The notes below the pieces were generated by a model. It was given only the letters and a program-made list of their open reading frames with translations, did not search any database and was not told where the DNA came from. A program made the translations under genes and the position numbers. Positions 24,083 to 37,894 of a stretch of DNA of 64,000 nucleotides are shown piece by piece; positions within the stretch are counted from its first letter, which is position 1; each line of letters opens with the position of its first letter. The stretch spans positions 1,244,741,001-1,244,805,000 of the forward strand of contig CM057452.1 in NCBI GenBank assembly GCA_016271365.2, in the 5' to 3' direction. Source of the DNA: Neoceratodus forsteri. Lineage: Eukaryota > Chordata > Ceratodontiformes > Ceratodontidae.

Positions 24083-24109
24083 TCTGCTGAGAGGGCCCTT
24101 AGTTTTTCT

Positions 24110-25304
24110 CTACTCCCCAATGTACCAGAAGAACACATTTTCCCCTCCATGTATCCCCTGTGCCAGCTGCTGCTCTTTACTGGACTTTGCCCCCCTCACC
24201 ATCCGGGTGACTTTTCTAGATGCAAGATGGTACATTTCCGTATCCCTATCCCCTCTTGTTGTTTTATATTTTTTGTAGGCTGCCTTCTTTTCTCTAACTG
24301 CTACCTGAACCTCACTGGACCACCAGCATGATTTATGTGACCTTGCTCCTTTACGTTTCACCTTAGTGCAGGTCCTGACTGCCTCATGAAGTCCCCGGTT
24401 TATGACCTCCCATCTCTTTTCCACATTTGTCATTGATGTACTCCCCTTCTAGTGATCCTTGAGAATATTTCCCATGCCCACAAAGTCTGCCCCCCTGAAG
24501 TCCACTGCCAGTGTCCTAGATCTCCCCTCCCCCATGCTTATTTGAAACCAGTCAGTATTGTGGTCGCTCCCAGTCAGGGGATCCTCTACAACCAGGTCCC
24601 TTACCAGATCCCCATCTGCCAGAACCACGTCCAGGACATGCCCCTCCCTTGTGTGCTCCATCACATGCTGTGTTAAGAACACATCCTGGAAGCCGTCCAG
24701 CAGCCTCTGCTCCTTGGCCACCTTAGAGGACATGGTTCCCTAGTTTGTACCTGGCATATTAAGGTCCCCCATCAACATGACTCCTTCCCCTTTTGGTCCA
24801 CACTGGGCAATGATGTTGTCCAGCAAACCATCCTCCAGAACATCACCTATCCCGGGGGGCCTATATACTACACCCAGCTTGACCTTACCTCCTGCTGGGG
24901 TTCGTAAGGTAACCCATAAGGCCTCCACATTTCCCTCTGCCTCTTCTACCCTAGCAATTTCTATGTCATCTCTAATGAACATAGCCACTCCACCCCTCTG
25001 CCCTCCTTTCTATCCTTCCTAAGCATAGTGTACCCTGCCTTTAGGTCCCATTCATGGTTTTGTTGACCCACGCTTCTGTGACCGCCACATCCACCCCCCT
25101 CAACAGCATGGCCTGGAACTCTGGCAACTTGTTTCCCAAGCTCCTGGCATTTACTAACACCACCCCCCACCCCTTATCCCTGATCCCCTTTGTCGAACCC
25201 CACCCAGGTTCTTTATACTTCCATCCTCCCTCTGCTCCTTCTGACACCTCCACCCCCAGTCTGTTTCCCCCCTCTTCCCCTTGTGGAAGTGGGTTCCAAA
25301 ACAA
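24110..25304 (-). pseudogene. CR1 endonuclease and EN-RT linker
   Basis: The minus-strand frame 25304-25041 carries VVLVNARSLGNKLPEFQAML and VDVAVTEAWVN, the start of the AP endonuclease (N and E catalytic positions). Frames at 24988-24740 (AMFIRDDIEIARV; GVVYRPPGI; LMGDLNMP) and 24733-24449 (LLDGFQDVFLTQHV; LDVVLADGDLV; LTGSDHN) continue it. The catalytic D-N and SDH motifs are visible. The frame 24433-24110 is the basic linker (CWWSSEVQVAVREKKAAYKK). Several frameshifts break the enzyme. Confidence 0.85.
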
Positions 25305-25329
25305 CGGGGCCTTTACTGTAAAGTAGTTT

Positions 25330-26057
25330 CTATGTCTATTACCAAAGACTCTTGGAATCCTGATGTTCTTCTCTACACAACCCTACCCTTCTGACCTCAC
25401 ATTTTTCTTGCACCTTTCTTTCACTCTATCTCTCTCTCCTCCCCTCACCATATGAGTTATTCTTCACTTCACTAAGCTAAGCCCTTCAATCTGTGGACCA
25501 CATACAGAAGAAGCACATCTGTCTTTCCTAGATGACCAGATAATTCAAAAATCTCATGGACTGGCATTGTAAAACCTTGGCATTTTCCCTGGCGTCCTGA
25601 TAAGCATTTCCCATAAATAAAACAGGTCCTTGTAACCAGTTTACTAGGATATACCTGGAAACAAAATGTCACAGCTTAGTGTACCTTCCCTGGTCACCAG
25701 TCAGTCTGTCTAGTATAACTGATTCTACCAACCGTTCCCCCCTACTCAAAAAGCCCATGTCCTCCAAATAACTAAAAAACTAGACAATAACTTTTTTTTC
25801 TTTAGCTCCTTGTTAACCCGTGCTGTGCCACGGACTGCAATCAGAGTGATGTTTCCCTGCTGGCAACATGCTGGGCAGTCAGTAAACTCTGCTCATGGTC
25901 TGATTCAGAGAAAAGCATGAGGTGACTTGATGTAGGTTTATGAGTTTGACCTCATGTGATCTTTTGAAATGTTGAAAGCCTCAGTCAGCTTCAGGTTTAA
26001 AACAATAGAAACGGAACCTGCTCATGATGGAGACATTCAACAACTGTAACAGAGCTG
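25330..26057. other. Spacer without recognised features
   Basis: There are only short, unrelated open frames and no repeat boundary that I can identify. Confidence 0.4.
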
Positions 26058-26065
26058 TGCATGAT

Positions 26066-26269
26066 TAGGGATGTAAGTTTGTCATGGCAGTCATGCACAT
26101 CATTGATTCCATGACATTTGATCTTTATTCAGGACTTCCATGACTTTCACTAGTGTCATCAGAATGTAGCAATGATGACAGTGCCACAACATTTACTACT
26201 GTTTACTAATGATTTCATGAACAAACAATGAGTCATTAAAATCTCATCCATGACAAACTTACATCCCTA
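26066..26269. mobile_element. hAT-superfamily MITE, 204 bp, intact ends
   Basis: The left end begins TAGGGATGTAAGTTTGTCAT (26066 on) and the right end, 26248-26269, is its reverse complement for at least 20 bases. Both ends are flanked by the identical 8-bp sequence TGCATGAT (26058-26065 and 26270-26277). An 8-bp duplication with T/CAGGG-type termini is the mark of hAT transposons. The interior has no coding frame, so it depended on a transposase from elsewhere. The perfect duplication implies a relatively recent insertion. Confidence 0.9.
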
Positions 26270-26604
26270 TGCATGATCAATGCAGTACAAACTGTTGTAT
26301 TCTTTAAAATGTAAGTTTTTCTGACAATGTTTATAATGTACCTGGAGTTTTGTTTTTGGCAAGCAAATCTTTTGTCCTTGATTATAAAAGTTGTGCAATC
26401 AATTTTCTCCTTTTTTCGCCCAGTAATAGTGTTTGGATTTCTACCACGATCATGATTTACTAATACTAATTTATGGAAGCATGCCCCAATACTGACAAGT
26501 CTCTGCATGCTACTGTAGTTACTGTACCTATAGCCAGCAGCTGTTGTAGAAGCAGCTGACTCAGGAAAGCACAACTGTAATTCAATAAACTTACTGCAGT
26601 GGAG

Positions 26605-26765
26605 TCCTACATCATCCCTGTTTTATGGCTGAGAGGACTACAATACAAGATCAAATGATTTGCCCATGGCCAGAAAATAAGCAGATGGGTATCCTGATAT
26701 TTGAACTGGGATTTGTTTGTGCACAGCTCTTTACCTATTACACTGCATTACCTATCTTAACATGC
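26605..26765 (+). mobile_element. Possible MIR/CORE-SINE fragment
   Basis: The order of short segments matches the MIR core: CATCCCTGTTTTATGGCTGAG, then CAAATGATTTGCCCATGGCC, AAATAAGCAGATGG, ATTTGAACTGGGATTTG and CTCTTTACCTATTACACTGC. MIR has the same layout (oriented towards a short LINE-2-like tail). It is diverged and no tRNA-derived head is visible. Confidence 0.5.
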
Positions 26766-26859
26766 AATGTTATATGTGTGGGTTTATTAATTATTTCTGA
26801 GGTATGTTTAGATGAAAAATAACAACTACAGTACTAAGACAAGACTAGACCAGGGTTTC

Positions 26860-27470
26860 TTAAATGGTGAGGCCAGCCTCCTGGGGAGTCCCCACCAATG
26901 TATTGTTGTCCATAATGAATTATAATTCCATTTTATTCCATGGCTTGACCAAGTCAGATTTGTCCTTACTCACCACTACATTTCACACTATTAGTAGATT
27001 TGCTTTGAAACTTCCTTTTCAGGGACACCATTGTGTCCTGTATCAGCAATTGGACTGGTTATCTCCCCATTTATACTGTTTATAAGTTTATGCAGTTTAA
27101 ACTGCTTGACTCATAATGTTTTAGATTTAGATTTACTCTCTCCTCTGTATCCAATGCTAGGCATAAGGAATTCAGAAAGGGCCCTGTAGTCTAATACCTC
27201 CTTTAATCTTATTGTTCCAAAAGTAACTACAAAGATGAGCATGCAAGCCTTTTCTATATGTGCCCCTACTCATTGGAATAATTTATCAATGAACTTATAT
27301 CAAATCTCTGGTCATAATAGTTGTAAATTATTATTAAGACAACATTATGTTGATTCCTTGAAATGTGATTATCATTTTGTTGTCTATTTTTATTGTCTAT
27401 TGTATTTTGTGTATTGTATTGTGTTATATTGTATTGTATTGCATTGTATTGTATTGTATCTTATGTAACT
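26860..27470 (+). mobile_element. Degraded LINE C-terminus with TTGTA tail
   Basis: Fragments such as FHTISRFALKLPF, LYQQLDWLSPHLYCL and FSICAPTHWNNLSMNLYQ resemble the C-terminal region of Jockey-superfamily ORF2 proteins (RFI..., LxWLPL, FS..APxxWNxLP). They are followed by a pentanucleotide-like tail of TTGTA units (27405-27460). The clade is not identified. Confidence 0.45.
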
Positions 27471-27661
27471 GTTAGTTTTTAACATCCTGGCTGTTTTTGA
27501 ATGGTCCTGGGTTGCATTTAAAAAAGGGCCTTGGCTCATATTGCTTACCCGGTTAACAAAAGTTTAAATTAAAAAAAATTAAATAACCTGTTCCAGGGAA
27601 TGCTCAGGCAAGTCTGAAAAAGTACTGTAGTTGAATTTTCAGTTTTTGGTATGTTGTGTGA

Positions 27662-27728
27662 CTTTATACTTCCATCCTCCCTCTGCTCAAGGCGTTTGAC
27701 TCTGTCCCCCACAATGGTCTGGTGGAGA
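27662..27728. other. Chimeric scrap of two CR1 segments in opposite orientation
   Basis: Bases 27662-27688 equal 25211-25237 base for base. Bases 27689-27728 equal the exact reverse complement of 23341-23380. Both sources lie in the CR1 at 22150-25320, but the two pieces are joined head to head with nothing between. Neither flank is CR1. It looks like templated filler at a repaired break, or a fragment of a rearranged CR1 copy. Confidence 0.85.
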
Positions 27729-28100
27729 TACTGTATTGCCAAATATTCAAATAGCTCCGGTTTAGAATCTATGCATCTCCAGGCTACACCTAGACCACGT
27801 ATCAACTGGCATGGTACTGGTCATCACCTGCTTATAAGACACATGCCCATGAATGTCCAGGCTCCAAACCAGAGTTATTTTAAAAAGGAGTCTCATATCA
27901 AGTATATAGATGCCCCCGGCTGCTCCCTGCCTGAAACATCATCACGGGGACAGCTGCAGGTGCTTGTGGGCCCAATGGGAAGGGTTCTGCATCCTAAAAT
28001 GCCGGGGCAACAGGGGCGCAGGATCAACCAGATATACTTTGAAATAAATGTGAAGTGAGTAAGTTTATTTTAACATTTTTTTTTTATTGCATCTGCTAAT

Positions 28101-28131
28101 CGGGCCCCACTACACATGGAGGTGGGGCCCG
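28101..28131. repeat. Perfect GC-rich hairpin
   Basis: CGGGCCCCAC (28101-28110) and GTGGGGCCCG (28122-28131) are exact reverse complements around an 11-base loop. There is no T-run behind it, and no gene ends here. Confidence 0.8.
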
Positions 28132-28804
28132 ACTGTATGTGGACGTTTCCCTTTAAGGACAGGGTGGGGGTGGGAGTCAAAGGTGGCTAGAAAGGTTACT
28201 TTGGCTAGAGGGGAAAGAGACAGAGAAAGCAGTCTGACCCATGAAGGTATTGCAACAAGGGGTAACAATGGTTCAAGAGTCAAAATAATGAACCAGGTAA
28301 GCTGGCCTGGAGATGGGTTACAATTGGGGGGGTTACAATAAGTTGAATAAAATGGGAGTTAACTACTCAAAAGAGTTTCACTTCATTTCTGATGTACTGT
28401 GCAAAGTATAATACTCTATTTTTCTATAGGGGAGCCCAAGATTATTTGAATAGCTTTTCCATGACTTGGGGAATTTCACTGTGACAAAGACTGAGAACTA
28501 ATGGACAAGACATTTGGAACTGTAGCCAGCAGACATAGTGTACTTTAAGGGCTTCTTGGCTTAGTGTGATTCTGAAGTTTTCTGCTGTTAAAAATTGATT
28601 GTGGCATATGCATGACAGTCATGATGTAATATGCCATAATGCATTATGAATGTGACATATTCATTCCAAAAAGGAAGCAGTGGAGCAACCAGCTTTCCAG
28701 ACACTGCCTACACTCAAGGGTTGGTCAATGTCAGCTGCCAGCAGACGAACCCATCAAGTATGAAATCCATCACCCCTGCAGCACTTAACCCAGAATGTAA
28801 ATCT

Positions 28805-30770
<1,966 letters not shown>

Positions 30771-30774
30771 AAGA

Positions 30775-31620
30775 CTGAGGAAATGAAACACATGAGGATG
30801 AGGGTCCTTGACCTTAGGAGGGTGGGTTTTAAGGAAATGGGAGCCTGCCTCAGAAACTGTCTGGTGAGATGCCAGGGAGGGGTACAGGAAGAGTGGGGAA
30901 AAATAAGGGAGGGCATAATTAAGGCAATCAGTCTTTGCCTGAAGAAGTGAGAAAAAGCAAAAGGAAAAAAGAGGTCATTATGGTACTCAGGGAAAGTGTC
31001 CATGGTGGTAAAGGAGAAAAGGGTGGCATTCAGGTGGTATAAGGAAATGCAGAGGGAGGAAGACAGGGAGGTGTACCAGGTAAAACAGAAAAAAAGCAGG
31101 TAAGGCAGTGAGGGGGCAAAAGCGCAGACAGAGGAAAGGATAGACAAAGGAGTAGCAAATGGGGATAAGATTTTCTTCAGGTACATAAGTGAGAAGAGGA
31201 AAGCAAGTGGACGATAGTGAGGATAAGTATGGTGGCAGATGGAGACTGCATAGAAGTGGACCAAGTATCCTTATGGTGCTCAGAGCATCGGCATTATGGT
31301 GCCTAGCAATCAGGGTGCCATATGTGGGATTCACTGCCCCTTCCCCAGGTCCACCCCCCAGAGTAGAAATCATTAAGTAGAGGGGGGTGGGGTGCATAGC
31401 CCCCCACAAGGGGGGGCAGGGAGCAGTCCCCTGCAAAAAAAATGATCTGCAACATCGTTGATTGGTGCCCTAATTGCCTGTTGCTGGAATGCTGGTGTGT
31501 TCTGAGGGTGGAACAGACTGACTAAAAGTGTACATCCTGGACAGGTTCTTTTTCCCAGTTTTCACAGTGAAGGGAGGGGGAACAGCTTACTAGTGAGAAG
31601 CAAGAACAAAGGGCGAGAGG
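30775..31620 (+). mobile_element. CR1 fragment, EN-RT linker region
   Basis: On the plus strand, KEKRVAFRWYKEMQREED and VYQVKQKKSR, with KIFFRYISEKRKASG, match the basic linker between CR1 endonuclease and RT. The C-rich segment at 31330-31450 interrupts it. At 31535 LDRFFFPVFTVKGG, equivalent to the CR1 LNxFFASVFT motif, resumes. A C/G-rich segment (GCATAGCCCCCCACAAGGGG at 31395) in the interruption resembles part of the repeat at 48231-48475. Confidence 0.6.
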
Positions 31621-31639
31621 GGTAGGTGGTATAATATTC

Positions 31640-32470
31640 TCCTATGTCTATCCCTTACATACTTGAAGCTCCCAACTGTTTTTATCTCCACCACATCCAC
31701 TGATAGTCTGTTCCAGGTATCTACCACTCTTTCAATAAAATAGTACTTCCGCATGTCCATCTTAAACTACCCCCTTCCAGCTTCATCGCATGCCCACTAG
31801 TCCTGGTGCTCTTTCTTATTTGAAAGAGACTCCCCCCCTGCACTCTGTTCACCCCTGCTAGGTAGTTGTAGTTCTCTATCATGTCCCCTCTCTCTATCCT
31901 CTCTTCCAGGGTGTACATGTTGAGATCCTTCAATTTCGCTTCATAGGGTTTTTCATCAAACCCTGCACCATTTTAGTTGCCCTCTTCTAGATTGCTTCCA
32001 CCCTGTCTATGTCCATTCTGAGGTGTGGCCTTTAGAACTGGACACAGTACACCAAGTGGAGTCTAACTAGTGAGCAATACAGTGGCAACCACACCACCTC
32101 CATCTTCCTGCTGGAAATACCTCTCCCCATGAAGCCCAGCATCCAACCAACCCTACTCACTGCTTTGTCACACTGCCTTGCCACTTTGAGGTTATCAGAT
32201 AGGATGACAGCAAGGCTTATTTCCTGCTTAGTGACTGTCAGTACCTCCCCACATCCTATGCTCATTTCCTGGGTTTCTATGCCTTAGGTGCACGATTTTG
32301 CACTTTTTGACATTGAACCCAACTTCCGTACTCTTTTCTGCTCCTCAGGTTTCCCATGGTCCCTACACATTCTCTCCAGCCCCTCCTAGGAACCACCCTA
32401 TTACACATTTTGGTGTCATCTGATACAGCCATACTTTCCCTTCCAGTTCTTTTGAATTGCCACATATTGA
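31640..32470 (-). mobile_element. CR1 LINE 3' portion
   Basis: Minus-strand frames give SLAVILSDNLKVARQCDKAVS, GWMLGFMGRGISSRKMEVV and SLVRLHLVYCVQF (32265-32032), then MKDLNMYTLEERIERGDMIE and SGHAMKLEGGSL (31933-31721). These are the CR1 post-RT and C-terminal motifs in order. The upstream part (32470-32277) has DDTKMCNRV of the active-site region. It points opposite to the CR1 piece at 30775-31620, so the two are separate insertions. Confidence 0.8.
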
Positions 32471-33470
32471 GTCGAGGCTCAGTGACACACATATGACTAC
32501 TGCTCATTACATAAATGCATTTTTATTGATAAATATACATAACACACTTCAAACTAGCAAACCCATGTTTTTGTGCTATCAACAACAGAAAAAGTCTGAT
32601 ATGTACAAAAATATTTTTCCCACACAAACACATGCAAACAAAACACAAATACAGATACAAAACAAGTACCAGAGGCACAAATACAAACATCAAAATGAGT
32701 GTCATGAACACCACTAATTCCTTGCTATAACATTTAGGAAAACAGAAGGTAGACATGACACAGCAATGGTCTTTTCCAGCCTGAAGTTCATGAGCTTGAT
32801 TCTCATTTGTAAGATGCAAAGGCACAAACTAGGCCGATAACGGGCATCCCATTGTTTCCCCACACTTTGCTGCTACACATAACAGGTTTTTAGTCACAGG
32901 GTTCTTATGATTTAGCCAGAATGCAAAGGAGTCTCTCCAGATAATAGTGTGTGCAAATGGGGTTTCCACCCACTTATTTTGCAGTGCGTGCAGTGATTTG
33001 TGTATAACAAAACATATTTCCCAGGCATTCAGTAGAATCCTCCATCCCTAGCCCCAATTTCTTTCATAGTAGTAATACATGTGATCCCTCACCAAGTCTC
33101 CAACTGCTGCATGCAGATTTAAAACACTCAGACTGCCTGCCTTTAACAGTTCTCAAGGCAGCGTGTTTTACCTACACTGTGAGGTCCACAAGCTATTTGC
33201 ATGTTGTCTCCAGCCCCATTCATATCACATTCACCAAGTGATATGCAAATGTGCAGAAGAAGTGTGAGAACTGGCTTGGGCATAGCTAAGAGTCACAGGA
33301 AAGGAAATACCACATAACTGTCACGTTGGCATTTCTGTTCCAGTCCTTTGTGAGTAAGATTCAGCTACTTATCTTTATATCACTCTTCTGTTTTCTCCCA
33401 GTCATTTATAGATGTAGGGTGTTCTATCTACACCCCTGTTAGCTCTGTAGCATTTTACTAAATGCAAATT
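32471..33470. other. 1 kb without a recognised gene
   Basis: A-rich and mixed sequence. The open frames at 32457-32825 are low-complexity. No element identified. Confidence 0.45.
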
Positions 33471-33474
33471 TATT

Positions 33475-35450
33475 TATTTATGTATTTGTTTGAAAATTGG
33501 TTACTAGGAAAGGCACATTGAGCCAGGGCTCATTTCTTGGTGCAACCCAGAGAAAAGGGAAAGGAGATACAATAAATTAAAAAGAGCAGAAGAGAAGTGT
33601 TCCGAAGATAAAGTGACAACAGTTAAAAATTTGACCAGATGCAAGTGCAAATAACAAAAAATGGTGAGCAGAAGTTGGTTATATGAGCAACATCAATACT
33701 CAATTAAAATGACATATGCTAGTAAATACAAATACTTATAGCAGTTGTAGTGGCACAAAGTGACCTAAGGGGTGACCATGATGGGGGTACAAATGTCACC
33801 AGGGGCAGGTCAGGTAGGGGGTGGTAGGAGCAGGAGGTGGTAGGGAGTAGCTTTAGCTGGTGCTTAAAGGAAACTGGAGAGACAGAGAAAGGAGGGGATC
33901 TGGTCTCACAGGGAGTGAAAGTGATAGGAGATGGCTGACTGCCCAGCAGTTGAGTGAGGATGGGGAGGGAGAAAGTATGAGGATCCCTGGAGTGGAGGTA
34001 GTATAAAGCAGAGGGAATGGGTGAGAGGAGTGTGGCTAGATAATATTGTGGAGACTCAAACCAGTATTTGGAGATGAAGGAGGTTCAGTGGGACTGGCAA
34101 CATGTTGGGAAAGGGAGGATGGATAGGGAGGAGTAGAGGGATAAGTGATCAGTATTGGGTGGGTATTAGTAGCAATGTGGCAGAAGGCATTACAGAAGGT
34201 GTCCATTCTGGCAAGAGAAGAGGAGGGGAAGTACCATAGACTACATCTGCATAGACAAAGACCATGAGCACCATTCTGGAAGCCAATTCCTGGCAGACCT
34301 GTGGAGACAGACAGTCTTTATTATGGTATAGAGCCCCAAGCTTGGGGTGGAGCTTGCAGTGGATGGCATCGATGTGGAGAGAGAAGCCAAGCCTATTATA
34401 AATCCACACAGCAAGATACTTGAAGGAGGCAACTATTTCAAGATAGGTGCCATCCATGGTGGAGAAGAAAGGGAGAGGGACAAGCCTGACCTGCTTCTGT
34501 CTAGTGCCAAAGGTCATGGACACATTTTTAGTGTTGACCTAGATTTGGTTGGACTGGAACCAGTGCAGGACATTGTGAAAATGTTGCTGAAGTGAGACTT
34601 CCACTGCTGCAGTTGAGAGGTATAAAATATATAGTACTGTGTCATCTGCATACATGTAAATATGCACGTTGGCATAGGCAGAGGGGTGGTCATAACGAAA
34701 AATTGAGAAGAGCATTAGACCCAGGATGGAGCTCTGTAGGACTCCAGCCTGGATTGGTAGGGGAAGAAATAAGATGTCTCCTACCTGTACCAACTGCTGA
34801 CAGTCTGAGAGGTAGCATTGGAACCAGTCAACAGCTGGGGCTGAGAGCTGGCAGAGCTCAGCTTGTCCAGAAGGAGTGAATCGGTCACTGAATCAAAGGC
34901 TTTCACCAGATCAGTGAAAATGGACACTGTGGTGTGCATCTGATCCATCCAAGTGAGGATGGAGTTAGTGACATGAAGCAGGGACATGAAAGTAGAATGG
35001 TTCTTCTGAAAACCAAACTGGAAAGTGGTGTGTGGAAGTTGGAAGTGTGGAGGAAGTCAGCAAACCTGGATTAGAAATGTTTCTTTTGCAGCTTTACAAA
35101 AGAGGGGATGGAGGCATTGCCCCTTGTATAGAGGAGGAGAACTGTGGCAATCTTCCATGACTGAAGGACAGCGCAAAGGATGAAGGAGAGTTTGAGGAGG
35201 TGAGTCAGTGGGGATGCAATGGCTGGAGCTGAGAGATGGAGAAGTTTAGGGTCCAGCTATTAGAGCTAGATTTGATCAGGTTTAGTAAGGAAAGAGCAAG
35301 TAGGATTTCCTGGGTGGTGACCAGGGGAAATAAAACCCCTGGGAAAAGAGCGGTGGAGAGGATAGTAGAGGTGGGGGGAGAGGAGAGTAGCTGGGGGGGA
35401 GGGGAGAGCACAAATAATGAAAAGCATCTGACATTTAACTAACATTGACT
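33475..35450 (-). mobile_element. Rex1/L2-like LINE (copy B)
   Basis: Minus-strand pieces in order are a TxxEILLALSLLNLIKSSSNS segment (35330-35250), SIFTDLVKAFDSVTDSLLLDKL (34930-34860), SSILGLMLFSI and HIYMYADDTVLYIL (active site, 34690-34620), then FKYLAVWIYNRLGFSLHID, LGALYHNKDCLSPQVC and VYADVVYG (34440-34230). The 3' tail at 33565-33475 matches that of copy A (1-960), including the closing AAATAAATAAA. The catalytic YADD is kept, but the frame is broken in at least four places. Confidence 0.8.
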
Positions 35451-36779
35451 TTAAAATGCCATTATGATACACTGAGAACCCCATCCTAGGCCTCAGTCTC
35501 TAGTCCCTCTCTATCAATCCACTGTGACACCCAGTGATTATTTATACTCCACAACATAACATTGAATGTTTTTTTCTGTGTTCCAGAAATGTTTATTATA
35601 CCATAATGTATCGATGCACCATTAGATGCTTATGAAAAAAAATATTAGACACAAACAAATGCTATTTAAGTCACATTGTTCATGTGAATACCAGACAGAC
35701 TTACTAAAAGCTTTTCTGCCTCACAATGGATTTCACCTGCTTAGTGATTACATTTCTTATGTTCCTCGAAAGATAATGCAATGCATACTTGTGACATACA
35801 GTATGCCTTTAAATTATTTAAAATAATTCATTGTTCTCTGTATGTCAGTTTATTGCACAAACATGGTAAAACAAATAAACATAATTCCCTGAGTGTGCAA
35901 GTAAAGTCCACCCCACATATAGCTGACATCTTTATAGCAGATACCCGCTTTTAACAGAGAGATCTGTCCTGCCAAAAGCTATGTCCATAATTTTAAACAT
36001 ACCAGTTATACCATACTCTGCAACCCCTGTATAGCAACCACTGTGAGCTACTCTATGCCCTTGTTACATGTTGGAACTGCACTCCACTTATTGTTCAGTA
36101 GGTTTGCCAGGCACTATAGAGACACCACTTATCTTATCTAATGCCTAATACCTGATACCTTACTTCAGTGGATTACTCCACAGCACATCTTACCCGTCTA
36201 TGTAACATGTAACCTCCCTAACCTCCCCAACCTCCCCCTTAATGGTTGCTGCTAAGTCACCCCCTGAACTCCCTCCTCTCCATCAACACAAACAGTGTAC
36301 AGCAAAGTCTTACCAATCTCATTTACTGATTAGTCCCCAGTCAGCTGCAAATAGCAGTCCTCAATACACTTAGTGGGCAGACAAAATGGTATGTTGTATT
36401 TTAATTTCAGTGAGTAAGCTGGGGCAAAAAAGATTAATATTTTAAGATTTTAGGATATAGCGAACACCCCTTGTAATGGACAATACCTGCTTGCATGAAT
36501 GTGTCCATTATAAGAGGGTTCCACTCTATCTTATTACTACCAACACCCAGTCATGCTTCATTGTGCTTATAAAATGGGTTTTTATTTTTAAAATATCTTT
36601 CAGTATTAAAAGCATATTTTTTGAAACATGCTAAAGTAAAAATTAGTTTGTATTTTTTATAGAAATTAGTCCTTCCACCTACTGGGACTATGATCTTCTT
36701 CTTTGCTTTAAGCTTTTTGATCCAATGTTGATTCCATAACTGTAGTTTTTAAGTGCTAAGATGCAAGCTCCACACCTCT
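35451..36779. other. Unassigned; possible DNA-transposon remnant at 35880-36540
   Basis: Repeated segments such as ACATCTTTATAGCAGATACC, CTGTATAGCAACCACTG, GGATATAGCGAACACCCC and TGTCCATTATAAGAGGG have the pattern of pogo/Tigger-type MITEs built of 'TATAGCGA.CACC' units. I could not find terminal repeats or a transposase. Confidence 0.3.
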
Positions 36780-37047
36780 TGATTTTATTTATTAAAATAA
36801 CATTAATCTGTTGTTTTTTATCACAGGAGAGAGACTTTTTACTATAGAATAGAGCAGTCTGAGAGCCAGAGAGAACGCAGTTTTCTAAGACACTGCCTTT
36901 TTTTCTGTACAATCTGTTCTCCCACCAACCACCCTCTTGCATGATCACTCAGCTGCCACCCTCTGATATATTTATTTTGGAATAATTTGGTTTAAATAAA
37001 AAAGTTAATCTTTTTTTTTTATTCATAGGAGAGAGATATTTTACTGA

Positions 37048-37100
<53 letters not shown>

Positions 37101-37210
37101 CTGCTTTCTCAGGCATTGGTGCCTTTTTCTTTTGGAGCATCTGTTCCCCCTGCCGAGCCACCCACCTCTATGATCGCTCAGTCACCCACCCTCCCACTTA
37201 CTCATTTTGG
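36780..37210. repeat. Tandem duplication, about 202-bp period, with GA expansion
   Basis: Copy 1 (about 36785-36985) and copy 2 (about 36986-37210) share a GGAGAGAGA start (36827 and 37029), a GCAG/GCTG..TTTTCTAAG/TTCTCAGG middle, CATCTGTTC, CATGATC/TATGATCG CTCAG and ATTTTGG. In copy 2 the short GAGAG stretch has grown into (GA)24 at 37050-37097. Confidence 0.75.
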
Positions 37211-37894
37211 GATTTAAAAATCAAAAACAAAGGACAGTAAGTTTGTAGCAGAGGTCTGTTCTTCAATGCCGGCCTACCCACACACTCTGCTCTCCTGCCT
37301 GCTGGCTCACTCTAAAGCCCTGTACACACTAAAAGAATGATTTTGAAACCATTTTCAAGAACAGTTTTAAACTCACCACAGTCACCCATCTGCACTGCAG
37401 CAGCAGTGCTGTAACACAGTAAACCTGCATCCACACTCCCTGGTCAGTAATGGTTTTCAGCAAAACTGTTCGGTCATGTTGAAGCATGGTTCCTTGCTTC
37501 TGCTGGGTGTTTTCCCAGCATACATTTCATGATATCCCATGAGTCTTGGAGGCCATCTCCATGTAAACAATTGTTGAAACATGGTAGCCCCTGTCACAGA
37601 ACTGCTGTAATGTGTGTTTTCAGATAGCAGCTCACCAGAATCACAGTAAAAGGAGAATGCAGTAACAAATCTGCAGGCTCAGGCAGACAGCTTCTGGGAG
37701 AGCAATGATTATTGGGCTCATGAGACTACAAATAATAACAATGCTCTGTGTTTCGCAGAATGTTATAGCCTCTGGCTATGTGACCAGCATGATAACTAGA
37801 GCAGTGTAGGCTTTTTACAGGTCAGCATCGTGATAGATTGAGATAGTCCTGTGCCACCGGGATCATGAGCAATGGCTTTCTAATTTTATAATGT

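Larger units (their letters stand above)
22150..25320 (-). mobile_element. CR1 LINE, best preserved copy
   Basis: This minus-strand CR1 covers endonuclease (25304-24449), the EN-RT linker (24433-24110), RT and C-terminus (24082-22243) and a 3' UTR to about 22150. The RT reads through about 500 codons with only one in-frame stop (TGA at about 23540-23542) and one frameshift near 22585. That makes it the least damaged LINE in the window. Pieces of it are matched exactly by a chimeric scrap at 27662-27728, which suggests a recently active family. Confidence 0.9.

Noticed and set aside
27651..28058. 135-residue open frame on the plus strand
   Set aside because: It crosses the chimeric CR1 scrap and unrelated DNA, and has no domain.
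30775..32470. Twin-primed (5'-inverted) single CR1
   Set aside because: The plus-strand part lies beyond the 3' end of the minus-strand part, which is the wrong side for a 5' inversion, so these are two insertions.
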